The notes under the pieces: model-generated | Told to the model about the DNA's origin: nothing | The model's input: the letters and a program-made list of their open reading frames with translations, nothing else | Database searches by the model: none | In this document: positions 42,763 through 51,015 of the stretch, one piece after another | Position numbering within the stretch: the stretch's first letter is position 1 | How the letters are laid out: each line of letters starts with the position of its first letter | Translations under genes and position numbers: made by a program | Assembly: GCA_964569695.1 (NCBI GenBank) | Contig: CAZMUA010000018.1 | Span: 1 to 51,806 of the forward strand | DNA length: 51,806 bases | Direction of reading: 5' to 3' | From: UBA8106 sp964569695 | GTDB taxonomy: Bacteria > Acidobacteriota > Vicinamibacteria > Vicinamibacterales > UBA823

Positions 42763-44355
42763 TTACTGACGCTTCGCTTGTTCCACCATACGTGCCACAT
42801 CGGCCAACAACTCTTTAGCGTCATACACAATGCCATCCTTAATCGTGTACTTGACGCCTCCGACTTGTTCAACCCTGCCGGTCTGGTCATTCAATTTCGC
42901 CGCACCAGTCCCGTAGAGCACTTGTAAGTTCTCTAAGGGATTCGCATCAACAATGACGAGATCAGCAAGCAGGCCGGGACGAATGATCCCATAGTCGATG
43001 GGAATACCTAGTGGCTCATGTAATGTTTCGGCACCATTAAGAGTAGCGGACCGAATGACTTCAAGCGGATGAAAACCCGCCTCCTGTAACAATTCAAGCT
43101 CACGAATGTAACCGAATCCGTACAGGTTATAAATGAACCCTGAGTCTGATCCTGTGGTAACTCGGCCACCCTGATTCTTAAAGTCATTGAGAAATGACAT
43201 CCAGACACGGTAGAAATTTTTCCAAGCGACCTCGTCATGGGTAGTCCAGTAGTACCAGTACGCACCGTGATTAATTCGACTCGGTTCAAAGAATTCCCAT
43301 TGCGAAGGTAACGTGTAGGTGTCATGCCAATCAGCATTTCGGGCACGCATGACATCACGACCAGCCTCGTATATCGTCATCGTCGGGTCGATCGTTGTTC
43401 CAAGTTGAAGGAATTCATCGATGAGCGCCTGCCATGCGCTACTGCCTCGAGGATGAATTTGGTTCCAGAGCCGTGCCACTTGCCCAAATCGATGCTGCTC
43501 GTCGCTTTGATTATGGTCGGGCGGCCAATTCTGGACGGTATAGTCCTTTAATAGCGATTCAAATAGGCCGTAATAATGAGTCACCGTACCTAATCCGAGT
43601 CGCGCCGCATCAATAGCATTCATCCGTGCAACACCAGTTTGCCCAAGATGCGCCATTGTTCCCATTCGGTGCTGCTTCGCTTCGTCAATGAGTGCAGCCA
43701 TGATTGACGGGTCGTAGGAACCTAATTTCAGTCCTTTTACACCCTGCGTTGCAGCCCATCGCACCCACTCACGCGCCACCTCAGCATTCTCAACCGGTCC
43801 ACCGCCCCAGCCAGTCCCGGTACCAGGACGCCCGTATGGAACGATTCGTGGTGCGACGATCTCATTTCTGGCACTTCGCGCGGACTCCTCAAGCACCCAG
43901 TCGCGTGCTCCCGCTCCAGCATCCCGAACTGTAGTAACACCATGGCCCAGCCATAACTTGTAGGTGTACTCCGCTTCGGGCGCCTTGGGTGTTCCTCCAA
44001 TATGGGTATGCAGATCAACAAACCCAGGCATGACGAACATTCCGTGCGCATCGATTTCATGAATTGCACCTTGGGGTCGCGCAGACTCGGCAATCGGCGT
44101 TCTTGGAGAGCCGACCCCTCTTACCGATACAATCCGATTATCTTCGACAACTATGTCAACAGGTCCCCTTGGTGGAGCACCGGTCCCATCAATAACCGTT
44201 GCGCCTCGGATGATGAGACGTTGGTGCGGTCCATCACCCTGAGAACCACGCGGTGGGGCCGGAATCATCCCAGTTGACGGCTGACCAAATGCCCAACCGG
44301 TGCATACTAAGGAACAGGCTATCCAAAGCCCGGTCAGTCTTCTGGCCCTGTTCAT
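42763..44355 (-). CDS. Exported amidohydrolase family protein
   Basis: A 530-residue enzyme read from the ATG at 44355, which has AAAGGAG 6 bases upstream; the frame extends 25 codons further. It has a Sec signal (GLWIACSLVCTGWAFG). The metal-dependent hydrolase core has HTH (VDLHTHIGG), a Lys (KGLKLGS) that may be the carboxylated ligand, His in MAHLGQTG and VTHYYG, and Asp in TTGSDSGF. It cleaves a C-N or C-O bond of an unknown compound in the periplasm. It is 71 bp downstream of the MoaD/AOR pair on the same strand, so may or may not be co-transcribed. Confidence 0.88.
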   Translation of the reverse strand: MNRARRLTGLWIACSLVCTGWAFGQPSTGMIPAPPRGSQGDGPHQRLIIRGATVIDGTGAPPRGPVDIVVEDNRIVSVRGVGSPRTPIAESARPQGAIHEIDAHGMFVMPGFVDLHTHIGGTPKAPEAEYTYKLWLGHGVTTVRDAGAGARDWVLEESARSARNEIVAPRIVPYGRPGTGTGWGGGPVENAEVAREWVRWAATQGVKGLKLGSYDPSIMAALIDEAKQHRMGTMAHLGQTGVARMNAIDAARLGLGTVTHYYGLFESLLKDYTVQNWPPDHNQSDEQHRFGQVARLWNQIHPRGSSAWQALIDEFLQLGTTIDPTMTIYEAGRDVMRARNADWHDTYTLPSQWEFFEPSRINHGAYWYYWTTHDEVAWKNFYRVWMSFLNDFKNQGGRVTTGSDSGFIYNLYGFGYIRELELLQEAGFHPLEVIRSATLNGAETLHEPLGIPIDYGIIRPGLLADLVIVDANPLENLQVLYGTGAAKLNDQTGRVEQVGGVKYTIKDGIVYDAKELLADVARMVEQAKRQ

Positions 44356-44426
44356 ATCTTCTCCTTTTGATTTATGAAACCAATCCTGAATGCCTGCGAT
44401 ACACCTGGTTGTCGAATGGACAACTT

Positions 44427-44696
44427 TCATCCACCTTCCAAAGCCGAGAGAATCGTAATCTCATCTCCCGCTCGCACCTTCATATCCAATTCACCGCTCT
44501 TCAGTTGACGTCCATTCAGAAAGACGACTAAGACTGGATTGAGATTCAGTGACTTCCACACCAAAGACCCGAGCTCGGTATAACGTTCCGTGAGTGCTCG
44601 CAGAGTCGCTTCGACCGTATCACCCTCCAGATCAACGGATTCGACCCCGCCGATTCGCTCAGAAAAGAGCGACGGAAAGCTTACGGTAACACTCAT
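44427..44696 (-). CDS. MoaD/ThiS-like ubiquitin-fold protein
   Basis: An 89-residue protein of the beta-grasp sulfur-carrier type ending in the diagnostic Gly-Gly (SALEGG). The start overlaps the stop of the AOR gene by four bases (ATGA), so translation is coupled. MoaD supplies sulfur for the pterin dithiolene of molybdenum and tungsten enzymes; a dedicated copy next to an aldehyde:ferredoxin oxidoreductase would serve tungstopterin assembly for that enzyme. No MoaE or MoeB gene is nearby. VFLNGRQLKSGELDMKVRAGDEITIL is canonical for this family. Confidence 0.85.
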   Translation of the reverse strand: MSVTVSFPSLFSERIGGVESVDLEGDTVEATLRALTERYTELGSLVWKSLNLNPVLVVFLNGRQLKSGELDMKVRAGDEITILSALEGG

Positions 44697-46513
44697 AACG
44701 CTTCGATTTCTTCATTGAACACCGCCCAGACTTTGTCCTGCAACTCGGCAAAAAATTCGCGCGTAACAAACGATTCGGTTTGCACATTTGGATTCGGCTG
44801 GTCAAACACTTGCTCCGGTAGTGTGTACTCCGAATATTCATAACCTTGCTTACGCTCAATTGCTAAGCCACGAAGGTAGGCTCGACGCACAGCCGCCATC
44901 ATTTCTTCAAGTGAAATATCCAAACTCCCCTCCACTTGCAGTGCCGCCACCGCCATCTTCTGGCTTAGTCCACCGAACTTGCACGTCCCGAGTAAATCGT
45001 CACGGACTTGATAGAGCCCTTTCTGAGTGATGGCCTTCACCCAGTACTCCATTGAAGTATCCCCTTCCATCACCAACGCCATAAAAGTGGCCATCGTCAT
45101 ATGTCCCCCAGCAATAGCCCATGGGTAGCCTGGGTTCGTTTCTGGAATATACGCTGGCAATTCAAGTCCCTTTACGTGCATGGCATAACTAGTTTCTCCA
45201 CACTGCTCAGACAACCTCTTCACGCCATGGCCCAACTCAGGCAACCGGCCTTTGCCCGTATCTTCAACCAGAGCCATAATTTTTTCGGCATCCCCAAAGG
45301 TTGCACCGTTCATAATTGGTTTATCAGGATGGCGCTCGTTGTAATCGAGTACATATCCAATCGTGGTCCCGAGTGAGATCGAATCCATCCCCAAATTGTC
45401 ACCGCGCTGCACAAGTTGCCAAGCTGCTGTGGGATCGTCTACCCCAAGGTTAGTGGCCAATAAATTGAGGGGTTCATAGTCGAATTTTGCCCTGAACGAA
45501 CCTCGGCTGCCATCACTCTTCTTTTCGTAGATGTTCTTATGACAATTGATGCCACAGCGATAACAGGATTCGGCTTTGATAACAAACTGGTCTTCAAGAG
45601 TCTCTCTGAATAAGCTGGCCGGGGTATCGTCCCCATTGGGACGAAAGTTATTTTGCGGCAAAGTGTGTGTTTCATGGAGAATCGGGAAATTAGACCAGGT
45701 CCCTCCCAAACCACCCTTGTTCGCTTCTCTAAACTTTGTCGAACCAGGCCCCTGTGCGATTTTCTTGTTTAGTTCTTTAGTCTCAGGCGCTAACTTCGTG
45801 AGCTTATCGGCACTCCGCGCAACGAAGCCGATTATGTTTTTCGAACCCATGATCGTGCCCATGCCACCACGGCCGGCAAATCGACATTTGTCATCTCCAG
45901 ATTTGAGTTCGTTTTCCGTACTCATTGCGACAGCAGCAAAATAGCAGCTTGTATAGTTTTCACCTGCAGGCCCAATGACAGCAAAGTGTGCATCCGAATA
46001 TTCCGCGTGGAGCGCAAGGATTTTCTCGTGAGTGTCCATACCGAGTAGAGATTCTGCTGGGCTCAAAACGACCCTAGGCCCATCGGGTTGTTCCTCGATC
46101 ACGATAAGAACTGGTGAACTCGACTTGCCTTCGATGACAATTTCATCGATCCCAGCCCATTTCATCTTTGAGCCAAACTTGCCGCTCCCTGCGGACCAAA
46201 TTGCTGCTGGCAAGCCCTTGTTTGAATGTTTCAAGGGGCTATACGAAGAAAAATAGGTCCGTAGACCCGTCATGACATTTGAGCCCGTCAATAAACCTGT
46301 GTTCACGATTAACGGATTATTCGATGAAAACGCATCAGTAACATCACGCGTCATCAGCATTTGGAACGACCGCCCAAAACCACCCAATACGTCCTCGAGA
46401 TTCCGGCACGGTACTTCCTCTACATGAATCGACCTCGTATTAAGGTCAATCGTGCACCGCGTGTACCAGACTTTCTGAGGGTCAAATCCCCCGCCATTAT
46501 TCGAATTCCGCAT
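44693..46513 (-). CDS. aor: Tungsten-type aldehyde:ferredoxin oxidoreductase
   Basis: A 606-residue AOR that oxidises aldehydes to carboxylates with ferredoxin, or runs in reverse on acids. The N-domain begins with TIDLNTRSIHVEEVP; tungstopterin regions are AGRGGMGTIMGSKN and VDDPTAAWQ. The 4Fe-4S Cys are CYRCGINCHK near residue 316 and CKFGG near 509. Length matches the family (about 605). GGAG precedes the start. It overlaps a MoaD-like gene by four bases. The enzyme is unusual in an organism that also has oxygen-dependent-looking genes, although AORs do occur in aerobic and facultative bacteria. It may share ferredoxin with the PFOR-type enzyme. Confidence 0.92.
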   Translation of the reverse strand: MRNSNNGGGFDPQKVWYTRCTIDLNTRSIHVEEVPCRNLEDVLGGFGRSFQMLMTRDVTDAFSSNNPLIVNTGLLTGSNVMTGLRTYFSSYSPLKHSNKGLPAAIWSAGSGKFGSKMKWAGIDEIVIEGKSSSPVLIVIEEQPDGPRVVLSPAESLLGMDTHEKILALHAEYSDAHFAVIGPAGENYTSCYFAAVAMSTENELKSGDDKCRFAGRGGMGTIMGSKNIIGFVARSADKLTKLAPETKELNKKIAQGPGSTKFREANKGGLGGTWSNFPILHETHTLPQNNFRPNGDDTPASLFRETLEDQFVIKAESCYRCGINCHKNIYEKKSDGSRGSFRAKFDYEPLNLLATNLGVDDPTAAWQLVQRGDNLGMDSISLGTTIGYVLDYNERHPDKPIMNGATFGDAEKIMALVEDTGKGRLPELGHGVKRLSEQCGETSYAMHVKGLELPAYIPETNPGYPWAIAGGHMTMATFMALVMEGDTSMEYWVKAITQKGLYQVRDDLLGTCKFGGLSQKMAVAALQVEGSLDISLEEMMAAVRRAYLRGLAIERKQGYEYSEYTLPEQVFDQPNPNVQTESFVTREFFAELQDKVWAVFNEEIEAL

Positions 46514-46675
46514 GCAGGCTCCGTGTCATAAGTTATTTGCACCTCAGAAAATTACGATTCCAAGCCAAGGTGCGTCGAAAGACGTCTCAAGTATAACTTC
46601 TCTAGGGTATTCCGAGATCAACTGGAATTTCCATATATACATATGTCGCACAGCCACCGTAGCTTCAACGACCCT

Positions 46676-47830
46676 CTAACGGGCCTCTGTACGAAGCACC
46701 TCAACCAATGCAGCGATGTCGTTAGTATTATTGTAAAGATGTGGTGAAATCCGAAGTGCACGACCCCGTAACGAAACGAAGACATTTCGCTCACGCAACC
46801 TAGCAAACACGGTCGCCAGGTCAACTGACTCCGGAGCATACAGACCAAACAAATGCGCACCCCGCCATCTCTCTTGCTCGAAACCAAAACCAAGCGCTTC
46901 CGCCTCTGCAAACAATTCGACAGTAAGTGTTCGACAATACTGTTGGATCTCGTCGGGATTCCAGCGCAAGACCTGTTCGAGCGCAGCGATGAGCATGGGC
47001 GTTAAGACAAAATTCGCGTGCTCGCCCACATCGTAGCGTTCCGCTCCTGGTCGATATTGATCGGAGTAGTTCACCAAGTTGCGAAAGTCCTCGCTACCGA
47101 CGCGTGCAAACGTGTGATTCTCAAGTGGTTTTCCACCATCGTACCGTGGTCCGAAATAGCCTAAGCCTATTGAATACGGACCGAGGAGCCATTTATAGGC
47201 AGCGCAAATAAGTGCATCTGGCTTAAGCCGTTCAACGTCAAACGGCATCGCTCCGACGGCCTGCGTACCGTCAACTATAAACGCCGCATCGCAATCACGG
47301 GCACGGGTTCCAATCGCTTCGAGGTCAAAACACGTACCGTCGGTCCAATGCACCGGTGCCGATGCGACAATCACGGTGTTCCGATCGACTGCCTCAAGTA
47401 TCCTAGTGCTCCACTCGTCACCCCGGTGCAAACGAAGCGGAGGCTTCACCGTCCGCACTTCCAAACCATGCATTTGAGCAACGACGTGCCAAGGGTATAC
47501 GTTACTGGGAAACTGTTCATGCGCTACGACGATGTTCTGTCCTGCCTCGAACAACGTATTGTGCGCCACCACAGCCATCCCATACGAAACAGCTGGCAGG
47601 ATTGCGATGCGTTGTGCATCGGGTGTATTTACCAATTGTGCGAATAACGCGCGCGCGCGATTGCTGTCACTGAAAAAATCTTCGGACATAATCTGACTTG
47701 GCACCTGTTTACGAGCGATGCCAGTCATTCCAGCGTCAGCAACAGTTTTCGGAATGGGCGACATGTAGGCACAATTCAAATAGTGAGTATCCTCGGGTAG
47801 CGCAAAGAGATCCCTCTGTGACATCAACAT
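46676..47830 (-). CDS. Class V aminotransferase-fold PLP enzyme
   Basis: A 384-residue cytosolic protein (no leader) of the cysteine desulfurase/isopenicillin epimerase type. Landmarks: HYLNCAYMSPIP at the start, LPAVSYGMAVVAHN, PLP Asp in VDGTQAVG, and Lys213 in AAYKWLLGPYSIG. Function unknown; no iron-sulfur assembly genes are adjacent, so a desulfurase role is not favoured. The ATG at 47830 shares a base with the stop of the EamA gene (TGATG), so the two are translationally coupled: an enzyme plus an exporter for its product or substrate is a plausible pair. An upstream TTG at 47833 is less likely. Confidence 0.88.
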   Translation of the reverse strand: MLMSQRDLFALPEDTHYLNCAYMSPIPKTVADAGMTGIARKQVPSQIMSEDFFSDSNRARALFAQLVNTPDAQRIAILPAVSYGMAVVAHNTLFEAGQNIVVAHEQFPSNVYPWHVVAQMHGLEVRTVKPPLRLHRGDEWSTRILEAVDRNTVIVASAPVHWTDGTCFDLEAIGTRARDCDAAFIVDGTQAVGAMPFDVERLKPDALICAAYKWLLGPYSIGLGYFGPRYDGGKPLENHTFARVGSEDFRNLVNYSDQYRPGAERYDVGEHANFVLTPMLIAALEQVLRWNPDEIQQYCRTLTVELFAEAEALGFGFEQERWRGAHLFGLYAPESVDLATVFARLRERNVFVSLRGRALRISPHLYNNTNDIAALVEVLRTEAR

Positions 47831-48747
47831 CAATCATTCCTCAGAGTCTGTTGGTAATTGCTGTTCCCACCTCGAGTGGCGACAATAATTCCAACCAAAA
47901 TGGCGGCTCCTCCTACAAGTGCCTGCATTTCTAGCGTTTCACCAAGGAGTACATAGCCCAGCGCCACTGCCGCAACCGGAGAAACGTAGAAAACAAAAGA
48001 CAAAGTGCTAACCGGGAACTTCTTGAGCAAGCTGTAGAAGATCACAAACCCGAAAACGGAACCGACGATCGACAAGTACAGCACCGAGCTCACCGCAGCC
48101 GGAGTCCAGGACACATGAACTACGTTTTCACTCCAGAACGAAACTACCAGCAACAGTGCTGCCGCATAGGTCATCGGCAAAGCTGTCAGATTGTACGGGT
48201 GGAAGTGATACCCCCATTTTTTAGTACCCACGTTACTAAGACTGACCACGAAGGGAGATATCAGAGTTACTGCAGCTCCAATCATGTTGATTCGATTGGG
48301 TAACTGTATGTCATCCTGGAAAATAAAGACGACCCCAAAGAATCCAAAGAGTACGCCAACGAACTTCCTCCAGGTGATTGACTCAGAGTCGACAGCCACA
48401 TGGGCCAGCAGCATGACAAACAGTGGATTTGTCGCGAATAGTACCGCGCTGAGGCCAGCTGGAATGTACTGCTGCCCCCAGTACACCGCACCATATGAAA
48501 ATCCGAGGCCGAGGCCGAGGCCGAGTAATCCAAAATGAGCCAGAAAAGTCCGCGGCTGCCGAACACCCTGCACCCAACTCAATCCAAAGAGGACGATGCC
48601 AGCAATCAAGAATCGGGCACCAGCGGCGAGAAACGGTGGAATCGCCTCTAGACCAATTTTGATGATGGGCCAAGTCGAGCCCCAAACCAGGCACAAAAGA
48701 CCAAGCGAAATAAATGAAACAGTTCGGGACATTGGGTTTTTTGACAT
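47830..48747 (-). CDS. EamA/DMT family metabolite transporter
   Basis: A 305-residue inner-membrane protein with ten transmembrane helices in two EamA halves (about 8-150 and 165-300). The first half starts LLCLVWGSTWPIIK, a family hallmark. DMT transporters usually export amino acids, nucleotides or drugs. The helix with GLLGLGLGLGFSYG is encoded by a CCGAGG hexamer repeat. The gene is immediately upstream of, and overlaps, a class V PLP enzyme gene; the ribosome site is weak (GGGCCTAG). Substrate unknown. Confidence 0.9.
   Translation of the reverse strand: MSKNPMSRTVSFISLGLLCLVWGSTWPIIKIGLEAIPPFLAAGARFLIAGIVLFGLSWVQGVRQPRTFLAHFGLLGLGLGLGFSYGAVYWGQQYIPAGLSAVLFATNPLFVMLLAHVAVDSESITWRKFVGVLFGFFGVVFIFQDDIQLPNRINMIGAAVTLISPFVVSLSNVGTKKWGYHFHPYNLTALPMTYAAALLLVVSFWSENVVHVSWTPAAVSSVLYLSIVGSVFGFVIFYSLLKKFPVSTLSFVFYVSPVAAVALGYVLLGETLEMQALVGGAAILVGIIVATRGGNSNYQQTLRND
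48503..48525 (+). repeat. Hexanucleotide repeat CCGAGG (3.8 copies) inside the EamA gene
   Basis: Encodes alternating Leu-Gly in a transmembrane helix. As the unit is six bases, copy-number change would add or remove two residues without shifting frame. Confidence 0.8.
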
Positions 48748-48835
48748 CTAGGCCCAACGATTGCTCGTACTGAGAGCACGCAGGGGCGAATGGGAACTTT
48801 TCGTAGAGCTTATGGAAGCAGTATCGCTCGATTCA

Positions 48836-49660
48836 CTAAGAAGCAGTTGCCAGTAGCCGGTCAACAATTTCCTTGAGACATTTGGCGGCTACCGTCGCGG
48901 TGACACCATTCAAGTCGCGAGTCGGATTGTACTCGACGATATCAGCACCGACGAATGTAGACTTGCCCATTCCAAGGTGCTGAATGATATCTAAGACGTT
49001 ACGAGTCGAGACGCCCCCCGGTTCATGATGGGAGAGCCCAGGCGCATACGCAGGATCGAGCACGTCTAGATCCAGTGATAAATAGACTGGTCCCTCCAAG
49101 CTTGTGCAGACATCAGTCGACCACCGGTCCACGGGATGCACCTCCACATCAAACCTTGCTGCCTGCTCACGCTGGTGTGGCGTCATCGTCCTAATGCCCA
49201 TCTGGATAAGACGTGTAACTACCCCTTCCTCCATAATCCGCGCAAAAGGGCACGCGTGCGAAAATTTATTGCCATCAAACTCATCATACAAATCGGAATG
49301 TGCATCAAGATGCAGCAGCGTCAAACTCGAATACTTTTTTGCAGTAGCCCGCACAACGGGATAGGTCACCGCATGGTCACCACCTAAGGAGACAAGTCGA
49401 TATCCTTGATCAAGTAAGGCGGTAACCTGTTGCTCAATCGCAGCAAAAGCGGAAATCCCGGCTGGGATGGTTAAGTCGCCAACATCACACAAGCGATCAA
49501 TGGCTGCAAGATCGCGTCCACTCTCGGCGCACATGTTGGTCGCAGCAGACTGGAAGGCCTCACGGATCTGCTGGGGCGCCTGTGCACACCCCCTTAAAAA
49601 CGAGGAATTTTCATCGAACGGTATTCCAACGATTGCTACGGAGGTTGAGATATCATGCAT
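48836..49660 (-). CDS. Agmatinase/arginase family ureohydrolase
   Basis: A 274-residue manganese enzyme that splits urea or a related group from a guanidino compound. All binuclear-metal motifs are present: SLGGDHAVTYP, LHLDAHSDLYDEF, and SLDLDVLDPAYAPG; EYNPTRD near the C-terminus also fits. GIxxxMTPHQREQA and PGGVS are closer to agmatinase/guanidinobutyrase than to arginase. The ATG at 49660 is preferred because the upstream ATG at 49687 overlaps a TATAAT element. No polyamine genes are adjacent. A class V PLP enzyme/exporter pair lies 88 bp downstream on the same strand. Confidence 0.88.
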   Translation of the reverse strand: MHDISTSVAIVGIPFDENSSFLRGCAQAPQQIREAFQSAATNMCAESGRDLAAIDRLCDVGDLTIPAGISAFAAIEQQVTALLDQGYRLVSLGGDHAVTYPVVRATAKKYSSLTLLHLDAHSDLYDEFDGNKFSHACPFARIMEEGVVTRLIQMGIRTMTPHQREQAARFDVEVHPVDRWSTDVCTSLEGPVYLSLDLDVLDPAYAPGLSHHEPGGVSTRNVLDIIQHLGMGKSTFVGADIVEYNPTRDLNGVTATVAAKCLKEIVDRLLATAS

Positions 49661-49685
49661 AACAAAAGAATTATGATTGCGGGGC

Positions 49686-49691
49686 ATTATA
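49686..49691 (-). promoter_or_regulatory. Candidate -10 box of the ureohydrolase
   Basis: TATAAT on the minus strand, overlapping the first in-frame ATG. It implies initiation near 49679 and a start codon at 49660. The -35 is weak. Confidence 0.35.
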
Positions 49692-49750
49692 TCTAGAGCA
49701 TCATCGCTACGCCTGTTCTAACTGTAGAGTAAAACCCTCTGGAGGTCTTC

Positions 49751-50986
49751 ATGAATCGCTTTTTCACAAGATGGTCTCGCCGACAATTCCTGACTACGGC
49801 AGCAATCACACCGACCGCGGGGCTACTGGCTACGGGGTGTCAACCTGCACCTACAGAGGAAAACGCAATACCAGTCGATGAGATCTATAGTCGCCTTGGT
49901 GTGCGGCCGTTCATCAATGCGGCTGGTACCTATACAGCACTGACGGCATCCTTGATACCTCAGGAAGTGGCCACAGCGATGCACGAAGCCTCCCGACAGT
50001 ACGTCTCACTTGGTGAACTACACCAAGCAGCCGGCGAACGCATCGCCTCACTCGTTGGAAGCGAAGCAGCCCTCGTGACCTCGGGATGTGCTGCAGCACT
50101 GACCCAGGCTACGGCAGCCTGCGTGTGCGGGTCAGACGTTGAAGCAATTCGTCAGATACCAGATACGACTGGACTCAAGAACCAAGTCATCCTCCAGAAA
50201 TCACATCGCTTCGGCTACGACCATGCCATTCGAAACGTGGGGGTTGACCTCGTGGAGATTGAAACAAGGCAAGAACTGGAGGCAGCGATTTCCGAGAAAA
50301 CCGCGATGCTATTTTTCCTCAACTTTGCTAATGATCAAGGGCAGATCGACCGCGAAGAATTCGCCAGTCTCGGGCAAACAACCGGTATTCCCACCCTTAT
50401 TGACGCCGCAGCAGATCTCCCTCCCGTCGAAAATTTGCGCATATTCACCGAGATGGGATTTGACCTTGCCGCCTTCAGTGGAGGTAAGGGTCTGCGAGGC
50501 CCGCAATGCTCAGGTCTCTTACTGGGCCGACGAGATCTGGTCGATGCAGCGTACCTGAACGGCTCACCACACTCCAACTCGGTCGCCAGAATCGCGAAGG
50601 TTGGCAAAGAAGAAATTATGGGTTTAACACGGGCTGTTGAACTCTACGTTGAGAAAGATCACGAAGCAGAATGGAACGAGTGGGAATCAAGAGTCCGCAC
50701 TATTATCGCTGGCGTCTCAGACATCCCTGGAGTAACTGCCAATCAGTTTGTACCCCATATCGCGAATGAGGTGCCCCACGTAGCAATCACATGGGATTCC
50801 ACACGCATCAATCTAACACGCGATGACGTAGCAAACGCGCTTCGCGAAGGTGAACCCCGTATCGAAGCAAGGCCCGGTGCGGGTGACACATCGCGACTCG
50901 ACATTGGAGTGTGGATGATGGAACCGGAAGATGCACCGGTAGTCGCCGCGCGTTGTTCTGAAATATTTCGTGACGCTGTAGCTTAA
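49751..50986 (+). CDS. Tat-exported SelA/DgaE-like PLP enzyme (lipoprotein)
   Basis: A 411-residue fold-type I PLP protein of the selenocysteine synthase-like branch that includes D-glucosaminate-6-phosphate ammonia-lyase (DgaE). The leader is twin-arginine plus lipobox (SRRQFLTTAAITPTAGLLATGC). Core motifs: FINAAGTYTALTASLIP, LVTSGCAAALTQA, IDAAADLPP, Lys246 in SGGKGLRGPQCSGLLLGR. DgaE family members deaminate amino sugars or amino acids. Export of a DgaE-like protein is not expected. GGAGG lies 6 bases before the start. An amidohydrolase of the type often paired with DgaE-like enzymes lies convergent 29 bp away, supporting a shared substrate. Confidence 0.85.
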   Translation: MNRFFTRWSRRQFLTTAAITPTAGLLATGCQPAPTEENAIPVDEIYSRLGVRPFINAAGTYTALTASLIPQEVATAMHEASRQYVSLGELHQAAGERIASLVGSEAALVTSGCAAALTQATAACVCGSDVEAIRQIPDTTGLKNQVILQKSHRFGYDHAIRNVGVDLVEIETRQELEAAISEKTAMLFFLNFANDQGQIDREEFASLGQTTGIPTLIDAAADLPPVENLRIFTEMGFDLAAFSGGKGLRGPQCSGLLLGRRDLVDAAYLNGSPHSNSVARIAKVGKEEIMGLTRAVELYVEKDHEAEWNEWESRVRTIIAGVSDIPGVTANQFVPHIANEVPHVAITWDSTRINLTRDDVANALREGEPRIEARPGAGDTSRLDIGVWMMEPEDAPVVAARCSEIFRDAVA

Positions 50987-51015
50987 GCACGCAACCCGTG
51001 AGGTTCGACTCGGAG

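Noticed and set aside
44356..44430. Longer N-terminus of the amidohydrolase
   Set aside because: The later ATG at 44355 has a strong ribosome site and begins a normal signal peptide.
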